From NCBI GenBank assembly GCA_025594325.1, contig JANHCV010000002.1, positions 2,728,001 to 2,792,000 of the forward strand: a stretch of DNA of 64,000 bases, given 5' to 3'. The position numbers were made by a program, and so were the translations under genes. The notes under the pieces were generated by a model. That model saw only the letters and a list, made by a program, of their open reading frames with translations, was not told the DNA's origin and did not search any database. Below are positions 52,481 through 64,000 of this stretch, in pieces (positions within the stretch are counted from its first letter, which is position 1; each line of letters begins with the position of its first letter). This DNA comes from Blastocladiella emersonii ATCC 22665. Its lineage: Eukaryota > Blastocladiomycota > Blastocladiomycetes > Blastocladiales > Blastocladiaceae.

Positions 52481-55400
52481 ATGTGGTCCCGCAGCGACCC
52501 GATCCGCCAGATGCTGGCGATCGCGCTCGCCATGGGCGCATTCATGGTGCTCGCCGTCGGCTCGGCCCTCGGCCTGCCCATCGCGGCCGCCATGTCCGCC
52601 GTGAGCGCTGCCGCCTCGGCCCCGACGTCCCCCGCCCGCCACTCGGCTGCCGCCCCCGTCTCGGTTTCCTTCTATTCGTCCGCGAACGCGTCGGCGCTCG
52701 TCTCGTCCAACTCGTCGTCCACGCTCGGCATGTGCCGCATCGCGGACAGGCCCTCGCTCGGCTCGTACACGTCCCACCCGCTCGGCTCGTACACGCCGCA
52801 CGCCTCGGCGTGGCCGTGGACGTGGATCTCGGACCTCGCCGTCGTCATGCCCGAGACCCGGAACGAGAACACGCTCTGGCTCGTCGTCAAGGCGCGCGCG
52901 CTCTACCACGAGTACGCGCCGTCGGCGGCCGTCGCCCTCAACGCGACCGCTCCCGGCGAGGTCGACGACGCCAAGTCGACCGGCCCCGTCGACCACCTGC
53001 CCGAGGTCGCCGCCGACGTCACCGAGCTGGCCGAGCAGACCAAGTCCGAGACCGAGATTGAGATCCCCGTCATCGACCAGGCCGTGACCAACGACACGAC
53101 CGACGTGGTCGTCGCCACCGCAGCCGCCGCCGAGGCGTCCTCGCCCGCGGCCGTGCAGCCGCACGAGCAGCTCGACCAGCAGCAGCCCGACCAGCAGCAG
53201 CCCGACCAGCAGCTGAAACCGGCGGTCCTGACCACCTCGGACCTGCCCCGCAAACTCGACTCCGTGTCCACGCTCGACGCGGCGCGCGTCGCGCAGTTCA
53301 TGGACATGGTCGCCGCCATTCCGCACGGCGCGTGCGTCGGCCGCGAGTTCTCGCTCACGGGCATGGCCATCGCGGCCGTCATCAACCCGGTCCAGACCGA
53401 GCCCGAGCCTGAGCCCGTCATTGTCATCCAGCGCGTCCCGTCGCGCGCGTACATCGGCGGCCAATCGACCGTCAACGGTAACGCCGACGACATCTCGTTC
53501 CTCACGGTGCCGCCCCCGCCGCCCATGGGAGCCGCGCGCGACCTCGCCAAGCTGGCCATGATGCGGGCCCCCGAGGCCACCTCGGCACCCGGCTCGCCGT
53601 ACGAGGACGGCGACCGTCCCGTCGACATTGCCACCTCCAGCAACAGCGACGACTCGATGGCCGCGCCGCCGACGGCGCAGAAAAAGGAGCAGGAGCAGGA
53701 GCACCAGCAGCCGCCCGTCCTGTCGCTCGCCGCCGACCTCGTTGACTTCGTCGACCTCACCCAGATCGGCCACCTCCTCGAGCCCATCCACTCGGTCTTG
53801 TGCGCCCTGATCGCCCACGTCGCTCCGGCACGGCTTTCGGTCCCGCCCACCTTCCTCGGGATCGTTGGGATCATGGCGCTCGCCGTCGGATCCGTCGCCA
53901 AGCGCGCCGGCTGCAGCCTGCTGCCGCCCGTCATGCGCTCCGCCGCCGCCGCCCGCCTCGTCGCCGCCGGCCGTACGATCGCCGAGACGCGTTTCTGCAA
54001 GCGGTACGCTTTCTGGTCTCCCGGATTCGGGGGAACCCGTTGCTGACTCTTGGATCTCTATAGCATTCTGGCCGCGCTGTTTATCATCCCCGGCTCGGTC
54101 ATCACGATCCTCGCCGCCATGGTCGTTTGCCCTGCTCAGCTCGCGTACCTCGCGGGCAAGCGCGTCGTCGCCTCCATGTTCTCGCGCCTGATCGCCGGCA
54201 AGTACGCCGCGACCTCGCTGATGCACTTGGTTTGCTCATCGGCGCGCGAGACGCGCGCCCGCGTGGCCCTCACGGTCGTGTCCGCGAGCCCCCGCATCCA
54301 CATGGCCGTCGACATCATTGCCCCGCTCGTCTACCTCGGGTGCGGCACGCTCGCCGCCGAGCACCTGTCGCCCGTCGACCAGCTGTCCGTTTACGTGGCC
54401 ATCCTCGAGCTGATCTCCGTTTACCACGTCGCGACCGAGGACCGCGTCCAGCCCGCCGTGTCGGTGCCGGAGCTGGAGCTGGTGCCCGAGATGGAGGAGG
54501 CCAAGATGCAGGCGTCGGAGATGCAGGCGTCCATGAAGAAGAAGAAGGCGTACGAGAAGAAGAAGGCGCGCAAGGCGCGCAACGCGCTCAAGGCCCGCGA
54601 GGCCCGCGAGGCGCTCAAGGCGTCCGCCGAGACCAAGTCGTCGTCCATCCTCGCCGATGCCATCCAGGAGCAGCAGCCCGAGGCCACCCCCGACGCCGTC
54701 GACATCCAGCAGCAGCAGCAGCAGCAGCAGCCCGAGGCCACGCCCGACGCCGTCAACATCCAGCAGCAGCAGCAGCAGCAGCAGCCCGAGGCCACGCCCG
54801 ACGCCGTCAACATCCAGCAGCAGCAGCAGCAGCAGCCCGAGGCCACGCCCGCCGCCGTCAAGATCCAGCAGCAAGTCGAGCAGCCCGAGGCCGACGTGAC
54901 CGACGCCGCCGACTCGCAGTCCGAGACCCAGGTCCAGGCCGTGCTCTCCAAGGAGAAGCTGCAGGTGGCGGACGCTGCCGTGCCCGGCAAGCACCGCGTG
55001 CCGTACACCAAGTGCGAAATGCGCGAGTACACTCGCACGATCCGCCAGGCGTACCAGCTGCCCAAGTTCCCCTTCGCCGGCCGCAATGCCAGCGCGCTGG
55101 TAGGCGCGTACAAAGTGGTCCAAAAGGCCGGGACCCACCACCTGTATCCTTTGGTCCCGCCGCCGCCCGCCGTTGTGCCGCCGCCCGACACGCGCCTGCG
55201 CATGGACCACGCGTCCAAGGATCTCGAGTTCGTCGCGCGGCTCATGTCCGAGGAGCTCACGCTGTTCCGCGACAGCATCCCGAACTGCGATGAGCGCGCC
55301 ATCTACGTGCCTGTACCCAAGCCGCAGCAGCAGCAGCAGCAGCAGCCCACGACGGTCGGCGCGTCGAGCAACCCGGTGGCCGCCTCCAAGACCCCGGACT

Positions 55401-55942
55401 GGACCACGATGATGGACGACGACGACGACGACGCCGAGTCCTCGGAGCTGGTGCAAGACGCGGCGCCCTATGCGGCCGCGCCCGAGTCGACGCCCGAGTC
55501 GACGCTCGACTGCGAGCCCGTCACGCTGAACGAGTACCCGACGCTCATGACGCTCGACACGGGCAACCCCGAGCCCCTCATCATCGCGTCGCGCCGCTTC
55601 TTGCCGTGGATGACCATGTCCGCGTTCGGCATGGTCAACATCTCGCGACGCAACACGGACGTGGCCAACTCGATCTTCGCGCGCAAGGCCAACGCGTACG
55701 GCGACAAGATTCCCACGCCATGGAAGTCGTTCGATGAGTTCGGGGTGCGCAAGTTCCCGAGCTCCACCCTGTGGGACGACGCGCTGCCCGAGGACCGCGA
55801 CGACCGCGAGGACGAGGAGGAGGAGATCACGATTCCCGAGGAGGACCTCGAGGGGCCGTTCTGCTTCAAGACGAGCAAGCGCGACCGGCGCAACATGCGC
55901 AAGTTCCGCGAGTCCAACCCGGAATACGTGTACCAGTGGTAG
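52481..55942 (+). CDS. Orphan large membrane protein with Gln-rich PEATPDAV repeats
   Basis: Two exons, 52481-54003 and 54064-55942, joined over a 60-nt intron (GTACGC donor, TGCTGACT branch, CTATAG acceptor), giving FCKR+ILAALFIIPG. The product is 1133 residues. The ATG at 52481 has a perfect CCCACCATG context. Hydrophobic segments lie near residues 10-45 (signal anchor), 425-445 (VPPTFLGIVGIMALAVGSVA region), 508-535 (LAALFIIPGSVITILAAMVV) and 600-640. A Lys/Ala/Arg-rich charged stretch (about 670-715) precedes Gln-rich tandem repeats (about 722-795), then a globular tail with FAGRNASAL, an acidic Asp run, and an end RRNMRKFRESNPEYVYQW. No known family. The intact frame over 3.4 kb and clean intron make it a real gene. 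Confidence 0.7.
54665..54880 (+). repeat. Tandem repeat coding (Q)nPEATPDAVNI
   Basis: Four units, each a CAG run (encoding 2-8 Gln) followed by a constant block coding PEATPDAV(D/N/K)I. The constant block is nearly identical between the middle units while the CAG number varies. All unit lengths keep the frame. Confidence 0.85.
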
Positions 55943-56480
55943 TCGGTCCTTGGTCCTCGGACCATCCTCATCATCTTCACCTCTTCATCCTCGTCTTTGC
56001 CTCCCTCCTCTCGTCTGTTTGGACTTTTTGCGTGTGTGTCGTCGTCGCGTACTCGACTCTCTTTGATCGTGTGCTCGACTCGCCATCGCGACCCTTTCCT
56101 GTTCTCGTACGTTGCCCGCTCTTGACTGCCGCGTCCCGAGGCCCCCAAGGCTCACTCACTTTTGCTCGCCGGCCGTGTAGTAAAACGACAAAATCCTCCC
56201 GATATCCTCTCTGGTGTCGGCCAAAAAACACGCACCCGTAAACCCCGAAAGTACAAAAAAAAAAGGAGACGTTCAACTAGGCGCTCGAGCGCGCCTCATC
56301 TACGGCCCGTGGATACGCGTGTACACGCGCATCCGCCGCCGTCACGGCCCCCTCGCGCTGTGTGGCCTCGCTCTCGCGGCCGCGCTGTTCGCGGTCTAGG
56401 CCGAAGGTCAAGGTCCCACAGACGGCGGGCGGCTCCGGCCAGCTCCGCACGGCTCGACCTCCCCGGCGGCAGCGGCCATG
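55943..56480 (+). other. 3' region of the membrane-protein gene, no gene seen
   Basis: Unusually T/C-rich after the stop (CCTCATCATCTTCACCTCTT type), consistent with a 3' UTR, then an A-rich run (AAAAAAAAAAGG near 56254). No coding frame recognised. Confidence 0.4.
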
Positions 56481-56634
56481 ACCACGCGCAAGCTCGTCGT
56501 CGTTTCGGCGGCTCGACGTCCGGTTCCGGTTCCGGCACCGCGCGCGCGTGGTCCTGCGCGATCGCGCGCACTCGTCGCCCATCGCACGCCACCAGCGCTG
56601 GCGCAGATCGGCCCGCTCACCCGCTCATCATCGA

Positions 56635-56725
56635 CGGCGCCGCTGCTACGGCCATGGCGCCCAGCGCCGCTGCTACGGCCATGGCGCCCAGCGCCGCTGC
56701 TACGGCCATGGCGCCCAGCGCCGCT
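56635..56725 (+). repeat. 24-nt tandem repeat, three copies
   Basis: The unit GCTACGGCCATGGCGCCCAG plus CGCC recurs three times head to tail with almost no change. In one frame it reads AATAMAPS. Confidence 0.8.
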
Positions 56726-58267
56726 ACGGCGCCGACCACGACGGCGGCGGCCTACGACGATTACCACCTGCTCGCTGCCTCGGCAGCGTCGGCCCTTACC
56801 CGCTACACGAACGACTCGCGCGTCATCACCGCCATCATCGGACGCACGCCAAGATTGCCTCGTCCTGATCGAGTCGTCGTCGCAGCACCCTGCACCGAGC
56901 GCATCTCGCGCACACACACGCGCGCGCTCGCCGTCCTGCCCGCTCGTACGGCGACGCGCCGGCCGACCAGCCGGCCAACCTCACGTCCACGACCCACTGG
57001 TACGGACGGCATCGGTGCATTGCCCCACTCGCTCCCGCGGCCTCGACCCCCGTACATCCGTACTTTTGTGGGGTCGGGCGAGAGCGGCGGACCCGTGGAC
57101 GCCGCCAAAGCTCTCGGAGTGGCCCCGAACGTCATACGTTCATCTGCACCAATGCCGATCCAGTGGGAAGGTTGTCGTCGATCTCGCGCGCGTCATTCAG
57201 CCCCGAGCATGCCGTCGACTTTGTCGATCCTCGCCGCCACGCCCAACTACGGCGGCACGCTCGCGCTCGCGCTCTCGGCCAGGTCAACTGACAGCCGCGA
57301 CCACGAGGGATCGTCTCGCAGCTCATGTGCCGCATCGACGGCCCCCGCGCCACGCGTACGCCGGGTTCGCGCACCGCCGGTACTACCAGTACCAGCCCCT
57401 CGAGTCGCGACCCGCGCCACACCACACCAAGATCCAGCACGCGCCCGGCGCCCGTCCATCGAGCTCCATGGTCCCGCGCGCTGGCGTCTTCATCACCACC
57501 ACTGTCGTACCTTTGACCGACATTCCCGTCGTTGTCATCTGCCGGTTGCGCCCCTTTGTGCGTTCCCGATCTCGTTCAGTTCTTTGATTTTGCTCGTTCA
57601 CGGTCTCGGTACGGATCTCGGGCTGCTGCTCACCTTGATGGACACGACCACGACCACGGCCAACTGACTCGGTTCGTCGTCTTGCCCGTGTAGAGTGCAT
57701 TCCGTGCCTCGAATGCCCATGTGTTCTTCTTTGGAATTTTGGCTCGACTGCGGCCGCACCCAGCTCCTGTACGTCGTCGTACTACGGCAGCCGGGCTGAT
57801 CCGCCAGCGTCGCGGCGCGCTTTCGCGTCGTCTCATGCACTTCGGGACCACGCGCTTGCGCCACGACCAACCATTGCTTTCGGTCAACCTCCTGCTCAGC
57901 CTGACCCGGGCGAGCCCCCGCGCCGACTCGCAGCCCAGTACCGCCGCGAGTCCGGCGCTTCTCGCCAACACGACCCAAGGCCGGGATCACTCTCGTCCAC
58001 GCTTCATTGACAAGGACGGCATCGGCCCACAGCGCTCGCACCGCTCTACTACTTACTACTTCTCGATCGCCCCGCATGCTCACTTCCGCGGGACCTGATG
58101 ACGATCGCGAGGCGCAGCAGCCGTGGACGCTGACTGCCCCTCGGAGCGCGAGCACCGCCCAGATCCAGCACCTGTGCCCGATGCCAAGCCAATGGGGAGT
58201 ACTTCTTCCTGCTTTGTCGTGTATCCGCGCGCTTTTCTCAAGGCGCCGGCATCTGCTTCTTCACGTT

Positions 58268-58316
58268 TTCGTTCACGTACACGTACACGTACACGTACAC
58301 GTACACGTTCATGTCG
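58268..58316 (+). repeat. ACGTAC-type simple repeat
   Basis: A 6-nt motif (ACGTAC/GTACAC) is repeated about six times. It contains many GTACAC/GTACGT-like donor words, but no intron was assigned. Confidence 0.75.
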
Positions 58317-60959
58317 ATTGCGACCGCGGGTGTCTCGCGACTCGTAGACCCGCCCATTGGTACGGCTCGCTGACTTGATGCGTCGATGGCCGCAGCTGAC
58401 CAACCGACCTCGCTTCCATGACTGTAGTTCTTTCTTTGCTGAGTGCGTCATTGACGTACTCCAGTTCTCGCTCGCTCGCTCGGCGAGACCCGCGCCCAGT
58501 ATATGCGCGCACACTACGACGACGGCCATGGCCACGGTCGCGTCTTTCTCAAGACCCGTCGTCCTGCAGCCACGACGACGACGACGACGACGACCTGTCG
58601 CCTCGCGGCCATGACCATCCACAACCTCGCCACCGCCACCGCGACCTTGCTCGCGACCTCGTCACCTGGTCCCTCGGCCAGTCGCAGTACCAGGAGCAGC
58701 TCGCGCGGCTCTCGTCCATCAAGATTCTCGCGTCGACGTCACACAGCATTACGTCACGCTCGAGATAGATCACTTCCTTCCCGCCCGCTGCAGCTGTACT
58801 CGTGCACTTCTTCTCGAGTCAGCCGGCCCACGCGGTGCGCTACCGTCGGCCTGCGAGCACGGCCTTCCTGCTCGCCGCTCCGACCGTCAAGTCAAGTCCA
58901 GTCAAGTCAAGCTGGACTCGATTGCGATTTCCAGCACCTCGAGCGCGCGCGTACACGCACGCACACACACACGTCCGGGTCCGACGGTTTCCGAGCGAGG
59001 CCACGCCCATGTCAATGGATGGCGAGAGGTGGGAAACGGCGTCGTCGGCCATGCTTGTGCTCCCAAGCCAGCACGCGACACCTGTTTCCTTCCCGCACCT
59101 CTCCGCCGTCCTGGCCTCGCACGGCTTCTCGTCTCTGCTCCTCATGACCCGCCTGTCCGCCCGCGCGCGCGCGCTGGCGTGCCCGACCAGCAGATCCGCG
59201 TGGACTGAGCGAGCCGTGCGCGCGACGCACTCGATCACTCGCGTCGCCGCCCTCGACCGCTCGCTCGGCCCCGATCCTCACGCAGCAGCTCGACCGACAA
59301 CTCGCTCCAGTTATCGAGCTCGAGTTCGTCCAGCAGCTGTACGCGGTTCAGCTCGTCACGATTAGCTACGACGCCTCCGAGATCCGCGCCCGTCGTGCCC
59401 CCGCCTCGAGCCCGCCGCGCCGCGCAACCCAAGCTCCTACCGCGCGGCGCCTGCGGGTTCCATCGCCACCACCACCGCGGCGACTACGGCGACGACGACG
59501 ACGATGATGACAGGCAATCCCCGACGAGCACGACCCCAACATGCTCGTTCGCGCGTGTTCGCCTGCTCGCTCTCGTCGCCCGGCACGACACCGGTATCCT
59601 CGGCCGTCTTTTGATTCCCGAGCAGCAGCACCCCCGCGTCCACTCAGGACCCCCCGCGCGTCCGCCGCCACCGCGGCTGCCAGACTGCAGCCGCGGGTCC
59701 ATCGGCCGCCGGCGCGCCCGCGGGTACTGCTCCTCGCTGGCTTCCACCGACCATCCCGACCCTTTCAGCCCGCCATCTGCGCGCGCGCGACCCTGCAGTC
59801 GACTGACGCCGCCGCCGCCGCCCTCGTGCTCCGACCGCGGCAGCGCGCTGCTCGGCTCGGTCCGCGCCCAAGGTAGGCGTGGCTGATAAACCTACTACGA
59901 CTACTCGATTTCTTCCGGCCTCGACCGCTGAGTCGTGTGCCGAGGACGAAGACGGAGGTGCCCTGCACGCCCATAAGGTCCGTCACGCTGTGTCTCGCTT
60001 CGCCACCCGCGGAACGAGTCGTGCACCGCTGCGTTTCGCTTCGCCATGTCTCTGCGTAGCGATTCGTCGGCCTCCCCGCGGCACATCCTGGTCGGCGCGC
60101 GCACCGGGTCGGGTCGCGCGCTGTGTACCGCCATTGTGCTGCGGGCTCTGCGGCCCCCCTTTGCAGGCGGGGGCCCAACCCAGCTGCCGCGCATCACGTA
60201 CGTTTCTCGCATCGCTTGACGGTCTCAGTCTCTCTCTCGCGTGTGTGTACTGATACTGACAGACCTCGTTCGCGTACTCTCCATCGTGTAGTCAGTGCGC
60301 GGCTCCTGGCCCGTACGGCTCGTTTTCGCGGCTCCGAGAGCCTCGAGCCGGGCGGATGCCTCGCGTCCACCACTTCAAGTCAGTTTGCGGGCGGTCTGCG
60401 CGCATCGCCACCGGTCGGGATGCGCGCTGCGATCGCCGCTGACAGGCGGGATGATGATGATGATCAACACATTGTAGTAGCCGTTCGGTATCGTTCACTT
60501 CGGCGCACGCATGCGACCCCGTTCCACGTTCCACCGTGCTGGGGGTACGCCGTCGCCGTCGACAGGTCCTCTGCGCAGAATCCGGCCACTCAGCTGAGTG
60601 TGCCAGGGCCGGCGTAGAGCCGCCTTTCACCCTGCGTGATTGGCCGCCTACGAACCGAGACCCGCGGAGAACCGGTTCGACCGGCTGGGGAGTCGGGCAG
60701 ACGCAGTCCGCGGATCGCACTGTCCCGATCGTCACCAGGAGACACCGTTTCTGCTGCAGCTGCGCAGCCGGTGTCTCGCGGCCTCGGCCCGCGTCCCCGT
60801 GAGCCCGTCGGCCGTGATCGGGTTGATGCCGCCCGAGTACTTCAGGCGCAGCGACCAAGCTCTCGACATGTACGTCTCTTTCTCGCCTCGTCGTCGCGCG
60901 ACGAATCCATGGGCTGACTTGCTCGTTTTCCGACGTGCGTGTAGGCTCGGTCGGGGTCG

Positions 60960-60989
60960 CCAGCAGCAGCAGCAGCAGCAGCAGCAACC
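60960..60989 (+). repeat. CAG triplet run
   Basis: Eight to nine CAG/CAA codons within an exon-like frame of the decayed helicase-like gene, coding poly-Gln. Confidence 0.75.
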
Positions 60990-61565
60990 AGCATCCGGTT
61001 TCGACCTCAGCTACTCGCGCGCGGTTCGTCAGCCTGGTCCCGATCCCGCGCCTCGATTCCGGTACAGCCCACCAGGTCCTTTGGCGCAACGTACGCTCCT
61101 CTTCGTTCCTCGTCGCCTCGACCATTGTACTGACTGATCGGCTCGCTCCGACGTGTAGATGTGCGCCATCATCACGATCAACTTACCGCCGTCCAGCTCC
61201 GCGTCGCCAAAGTCGCGCATCACGCTGTTCGGCATCATCGGCTCGACTCGATTCGTCAAGACGTTCCAGGAGACCTAGAGCACCTCCCGGAACCGGCCGG
61301 CCGACCGTCCGCTCGGCGTCCTTCAACCAAGGCCGATTCACCGACACCTCGACTCGCTGCCGCCCTTCGATCCAGCCGTCCGTCCCTCCACGACGCCGAG
61401 TCGAGTCAAGTCAAGCAGGGCATGCCGCAACTACTCCTACGCCCGGTCGCAACTTCACCGCCGAGTTCACGGCAGGAAGCGCGCGTACCGGCGGCCCAGC
61501 TCATTCCCGCGCGGGAGCACGCGCGGAGTGGTCGTTGCTCATGTCGGTCGAGCCTGTGTCAGTAG

Positions 61566-63480
61566 TCATTTGTATTTGTATATATTCAGTTTCGATTATC
61601 ACCAAAGTATTGTCGATGAGCGAGTTTGTGGTCGCGGTGTCTCCAACACGTGTCGAGGTCGCGTCGCGCCACTCACGTTCACCTGAAACGATACCGTCGT
61701 GACGACCGTTCTGAGTCCCGCTGCTCTGTATCACCGCCGGGCCACATCGTACGAGCTCTTTGAAGAAGGGAAGCGAGAGTGGACTAAAACGCATGTGCCA
61801 TGACACAGCGATTACTCCTACTCTCTTTAACCCGTACGCCGTCGCATCAAGGGCTTCAACGTCGCACGTGCCGGCTCGCTACCCAACGTTCCGCTGGCTT
61901 CGTCTTTAAACTTCACTAAGTCGTTCATGTGCGCCTCTACTCATCAAATAGCTGAGAGTCAACGTCATGCCATTAAAGAATTGGCGACCGGTAGCGTTAG
62001 GAACTGCTCCCCTCCGTGCTGGGCTTTCAACCCCGCCCATCCCCCACCCCTCCCCCACCCCCACCCCACCCACCCCTCCCCAACTCAACCTCAACTTCCC
62101 CAACTCAACCTCAACTCAACCTCAACTCAACTGGCACCTCGATGATATTTTCCGCTTCCGCGTGTTGAACCTCTGCGATGTGATCAGAGGAGCGAGGAGC
62201 GTCACCATGGCCATGGTCATGACCATGGTCATGAGTGATTTGACCCGTCAGCGACTATGGATCTCGCCGATCTCTATTGCAGCCCACGCGCGCGTGCACG
62301 CTGATCCATAGGACCACGAAGCTGGACGCGTTTGGCTGCTCGCCGCGACCGACGCGGCCGCCGCTCCGCGGCGACTTTTCTTCCGTTGACCGCCGCCTTC
62401 ACTGCATGAGTGAGCTACGTCGAGGCGCGCGCGACATCGAACCTGACACGAAGATCATCCCGCCGAGGGCCCAGATTACATCTCGGCGCGTCTCGAGCTG
62501 AGTCGCCAGCGCATGCGTCTCAAGCTCAGCCTGCGCCTCGTGCGGCCGCTGACCCATCAAGTTCCGAGCTGAGCAACATGTTGAAGCTATTCATTCAACC
62601 CGCTATGAGATCGCCGTCCGACTTTGAGCACCGCCGCCGTTTCTTCCGCGCCCCGCATAAACGTGAAGAGCGACGCGAGTTCGACCTGTGTGCGGTGTTC
62701 ACGGAAAAGTAAGCGTTGAGGGATCGCCATGTAGAATGCGTGGAACTCGTGTGCGTGAGAAGCACGATGATCTACCTTGGCCGTGGTCGCCGCCGCCTTG
62801 CCAGCGTTGAGCGGGTGCATGTAGTAGGCAACTTTCCTCACCAAGAGCATGACGTTGAGCAAATACACGTTGTTGGTCGCGTCGCCGCTCCCCGCGCCAT
62901 CGGTCGCACCGACATGCGTACAAACTGGCGCGCGTCGAGACCAAGGCAGTGCGCGAGCTGGTTGGTGCCCTTGATCATGGTACACAGGCGGGTCACGGGA
63001 GGGAGAACCACTGGCTGTAGTACCGCTCGACGTCAAAGGTGAGCGACGGGTTGCGCGGGGTGGCAGACGCGCTAGGCGGTTGCCGACGACGCGGCGGCGC
63101 TCAAACCCGTTGAAGGTGGAGCGGCGGGAGGATCGACGGCCACTCGCCCGTGGTCTCGGCCGTCGCGGGCACGAGCGTAATGTCGCAGTCCTCAGCAGCA
63201 CCGTTTACGCCTCGCTTGGCATCACCTAACCGTCAGGGCTCGTTGCGACATTTCCCCTCGCCTCGCTCAGTGTGAAGACGGCGTCGTGACGAGGTTCAGC
63301 GACTTTTATTTGGTCACAGAGATGCCATTGCTGCATGTTAACATGGTGGAAGCTTCATGGGTGTTTTCATGAGATGAGGAGCGAGCAAAGGGCAAAAAAG
63401 GGGTGGCTTATGTAGGTGCTTGCCGGTCAGGTGACGCGTCGCTATGTGACGGCCGCGCTCTAGGTCACGTGGGCTGCATT
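61566..63480. other. No intact gene; fragments on the minus strand
   Basis: Minus-strand fragments in different frames between 62720 and 63190 look coding: CDITLVPATAETTGEWPSIL, FDVERYYSQWFSLP, KGTNQLAHCLGLDARQFV and NNVYLLNVMLLVRKVAYYMH. They cannot be joined and I do not recognise them. The 61566-62700 part shows nothing but low complexity. Confidence 0.3.
62030..62135 (+). repeat. C-rich stretch and CAACTCAACCT repeat
   Basis: A run of CCCCCACCC words (62035-62085) passes into repeated CAACTCAACCT units up to about 62130. Almost no G on this strand. Confidence 0.75.
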
Positions 63481-63539
63481 TTTTCGGGGAGACCACTGGG
63501 GTTGAGCCCAGCACAACTGAGTTGGTTTGGTAGCCGGCC

Positions 63540-64000
63540 GGGCTCTCGCGCGTCAAAGGTACAAGTCGGTCTTGCCGACGCCGCTGCCAAGCCTTCGCAC
63601 GCGTTCCGCCACCATGATGAGCACCTCCTCGCGTTTGGGCGTGGGCACGCCGACCTCGAAGCCCCACCGCACCACGGTCCCGTTGATGAACGCAAGCTTG
63701 TCGGGGCCGCACCGTTGCGCACCTCGGCTGCCGCGGTCGCGGAGTTGATGCTCCCGTTGACAGCGAGCTTGGTGAGCAGCAGGTTCTGCGTGGACGCCGC
63801 CGCGCCCTCGGTCCCACCCGGTTTCGCCGTGGTGTTGGGAAGGTCGCCAAGCACGTTGAGGAGGGCGACAGCACGCGGGGTCAGCGGATTTGAGGAAGCG
63901 TGCCCAAAAGCCACACGCCGCTACTGGCGTGGGCAGTGTGTCGCCACGCACTCGCAGTCAACGACGAGGTGTCGCGGAAGCAGCCGTGTGTCGTGGACCC
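63540..64000 (-). pseudogene. Ketopantoate reductase (ApbA/PanE) C-terminal remnant, partial at right edge
   Basis: Minus strand from the right edge: STTHGCFRDTSS and HASSGVWLLG (about 63905-63998; cf. TTHG..... HAG.G.VWIG), then in another frame NLLLTKLAVNGSINSATAAA (cf. WEKLAVNASINPATAL, about 63725-63795), then in a third frame LAFINGTVVRWGFEVGVPTP (about 63635-63695) and a helix to the stop near 63553. These are the ordered motifs of the C-terminal domain of 2-dehydropantoate 2-reductase, which reduces ketopantoate with NADPH in pantothenate synthesis. At least two frame changes break it and no intron signals explain them, so this copy is dead. Its N-terminus lies beyond the window. Confidence 0.6.

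Larger units (their letters stand above)
56481..61565 (+). pseudogene. Decayed multi-exon gene resembling a Brr2/ASCC3-type Ski2-like helicase
   Basis: Plus-strand pieces in order: YDDYHLLAAS (56752-56781; cf. DEVHLL), IRTFVGSGESGGPVDAAKAL (ending LGVAPN, about 57055-57130; cf. IVALSSSLANAKDVAEWLG), HAVDFVDPRRHAQLRRH (about 57206-57256; cf. PVIVFVPSRRQ), and ILVGARTGSGRALCTAIVLR (about 60085-60145; cf. [20 protein letters not shown], the second-cassette P-loop). Order and spacing suit a two-cassette Brr2/ASCC3/Slh1 helicase, but key residues are changed (K to R and T to A in the P-loop). Splice-like introns with kept phase occur at about 60871-60944 and 61089-61157, and the last frame ends at 61565. 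Other frames change often. I read it as a pseudogene; the family call is tentative. Confidence 0.4.

Noticed and set aside
56162-57667. 501-codon plus-strand open frame as one intact gene
   Set aside because: Helicase-like fragments switch between this and other frames, the start is weak and much of it is Arg/Pro/Ser filler, so it is treated as part of a decayed gene.

Overview
The window is nuclear DNA of a GC-rich (about two thirds G+C by eye) fungus with a motile, ciliated stage. Fungal markers are a class IV-type chitin synthase, an Rgd1-like F-BAR/RhoGAP protein, an Hrr25-like casein kinase and an Ssz1-type Hsp70. A cilium is implied by adjacent genes for IFT46 and a MORN3-like protein, supported by an Sfi1 centrin-binding protein. 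Genes carry short introns, mostly 56-80 nt, with GTACGY or GTRYGY donors, a CTGAC/CTAAC branch site and TAG/CAG acceptors. Together this suggests a zoosporic fungus. Blastocladiomycota (the Blastocladiella/Allomyces/Catenaria group) is my best guess because of the GC content, but that placement is inference. Exon joins below were accepted only when donor, branch, acceptor and codon phase agreed; none is backed by transcripts.

Layout. 0-7.3 kb: a DUF1746-like membrane protein and Sfi1 (minus), an inositol polyphosphate kinase (plus) and a six-exon alpha/beta hydrolase (minus). 7.3-20.6 kb: an accessory block of decayed sequence and orphan genes. It holds two single-span membrane proteins with an intron at the membrane segment, a basic protein with a duplicated intron, a small coiled-coil protein, a class 3 lipase remnant without its nucleophile, and a frameshifted Cys-rich/PD-(D/E)XK-like relic. 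Three copies of one TATA-containing promoter cassette lie in this block. 20.6-35 kb: chitin synthase, F-BAR/RhoGAP, an AT-hook-like protein, TRM13 and an FAD monooxygenase. 35.8-38.9 kb: a large Fanzor-like (eukaryotic TnpB) protein whose catalytic sites look eroded. 39.5-49.4 kb: casein kinase I, a saccharopine-dehydrogenase-like oxidoreductase, IFT46, MORN3-like, Ssz1 and mitochondrial uL13m. 49.4-52.4 kb: no intact gene seen. 52.5-55.9 kb: an orphan 1133-residue membrane protein with Gln-rich repeats. 55.9-64 kb: another decayed block, with fragments resembling a Brr2/ASCC3-type helicase and, at the right edge, a frameshifted ketopantoate reductase remnant.

How the genes fit together. Sfi1, IFT46 and MORN3 relate to centrioles, basal bodies and the flagellum. 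Chitin synthase, the F-BAR/RhoGAP protein and inositol phosphate signalling relate to cell wall and polarity. TRM13, Ssz1 and uL13m are translation housekeeping genes. The accessory blocks read as relics: a putative mobile RNA-guided nuclease, a nuclease-like relic, and broken copies of cellular genes.
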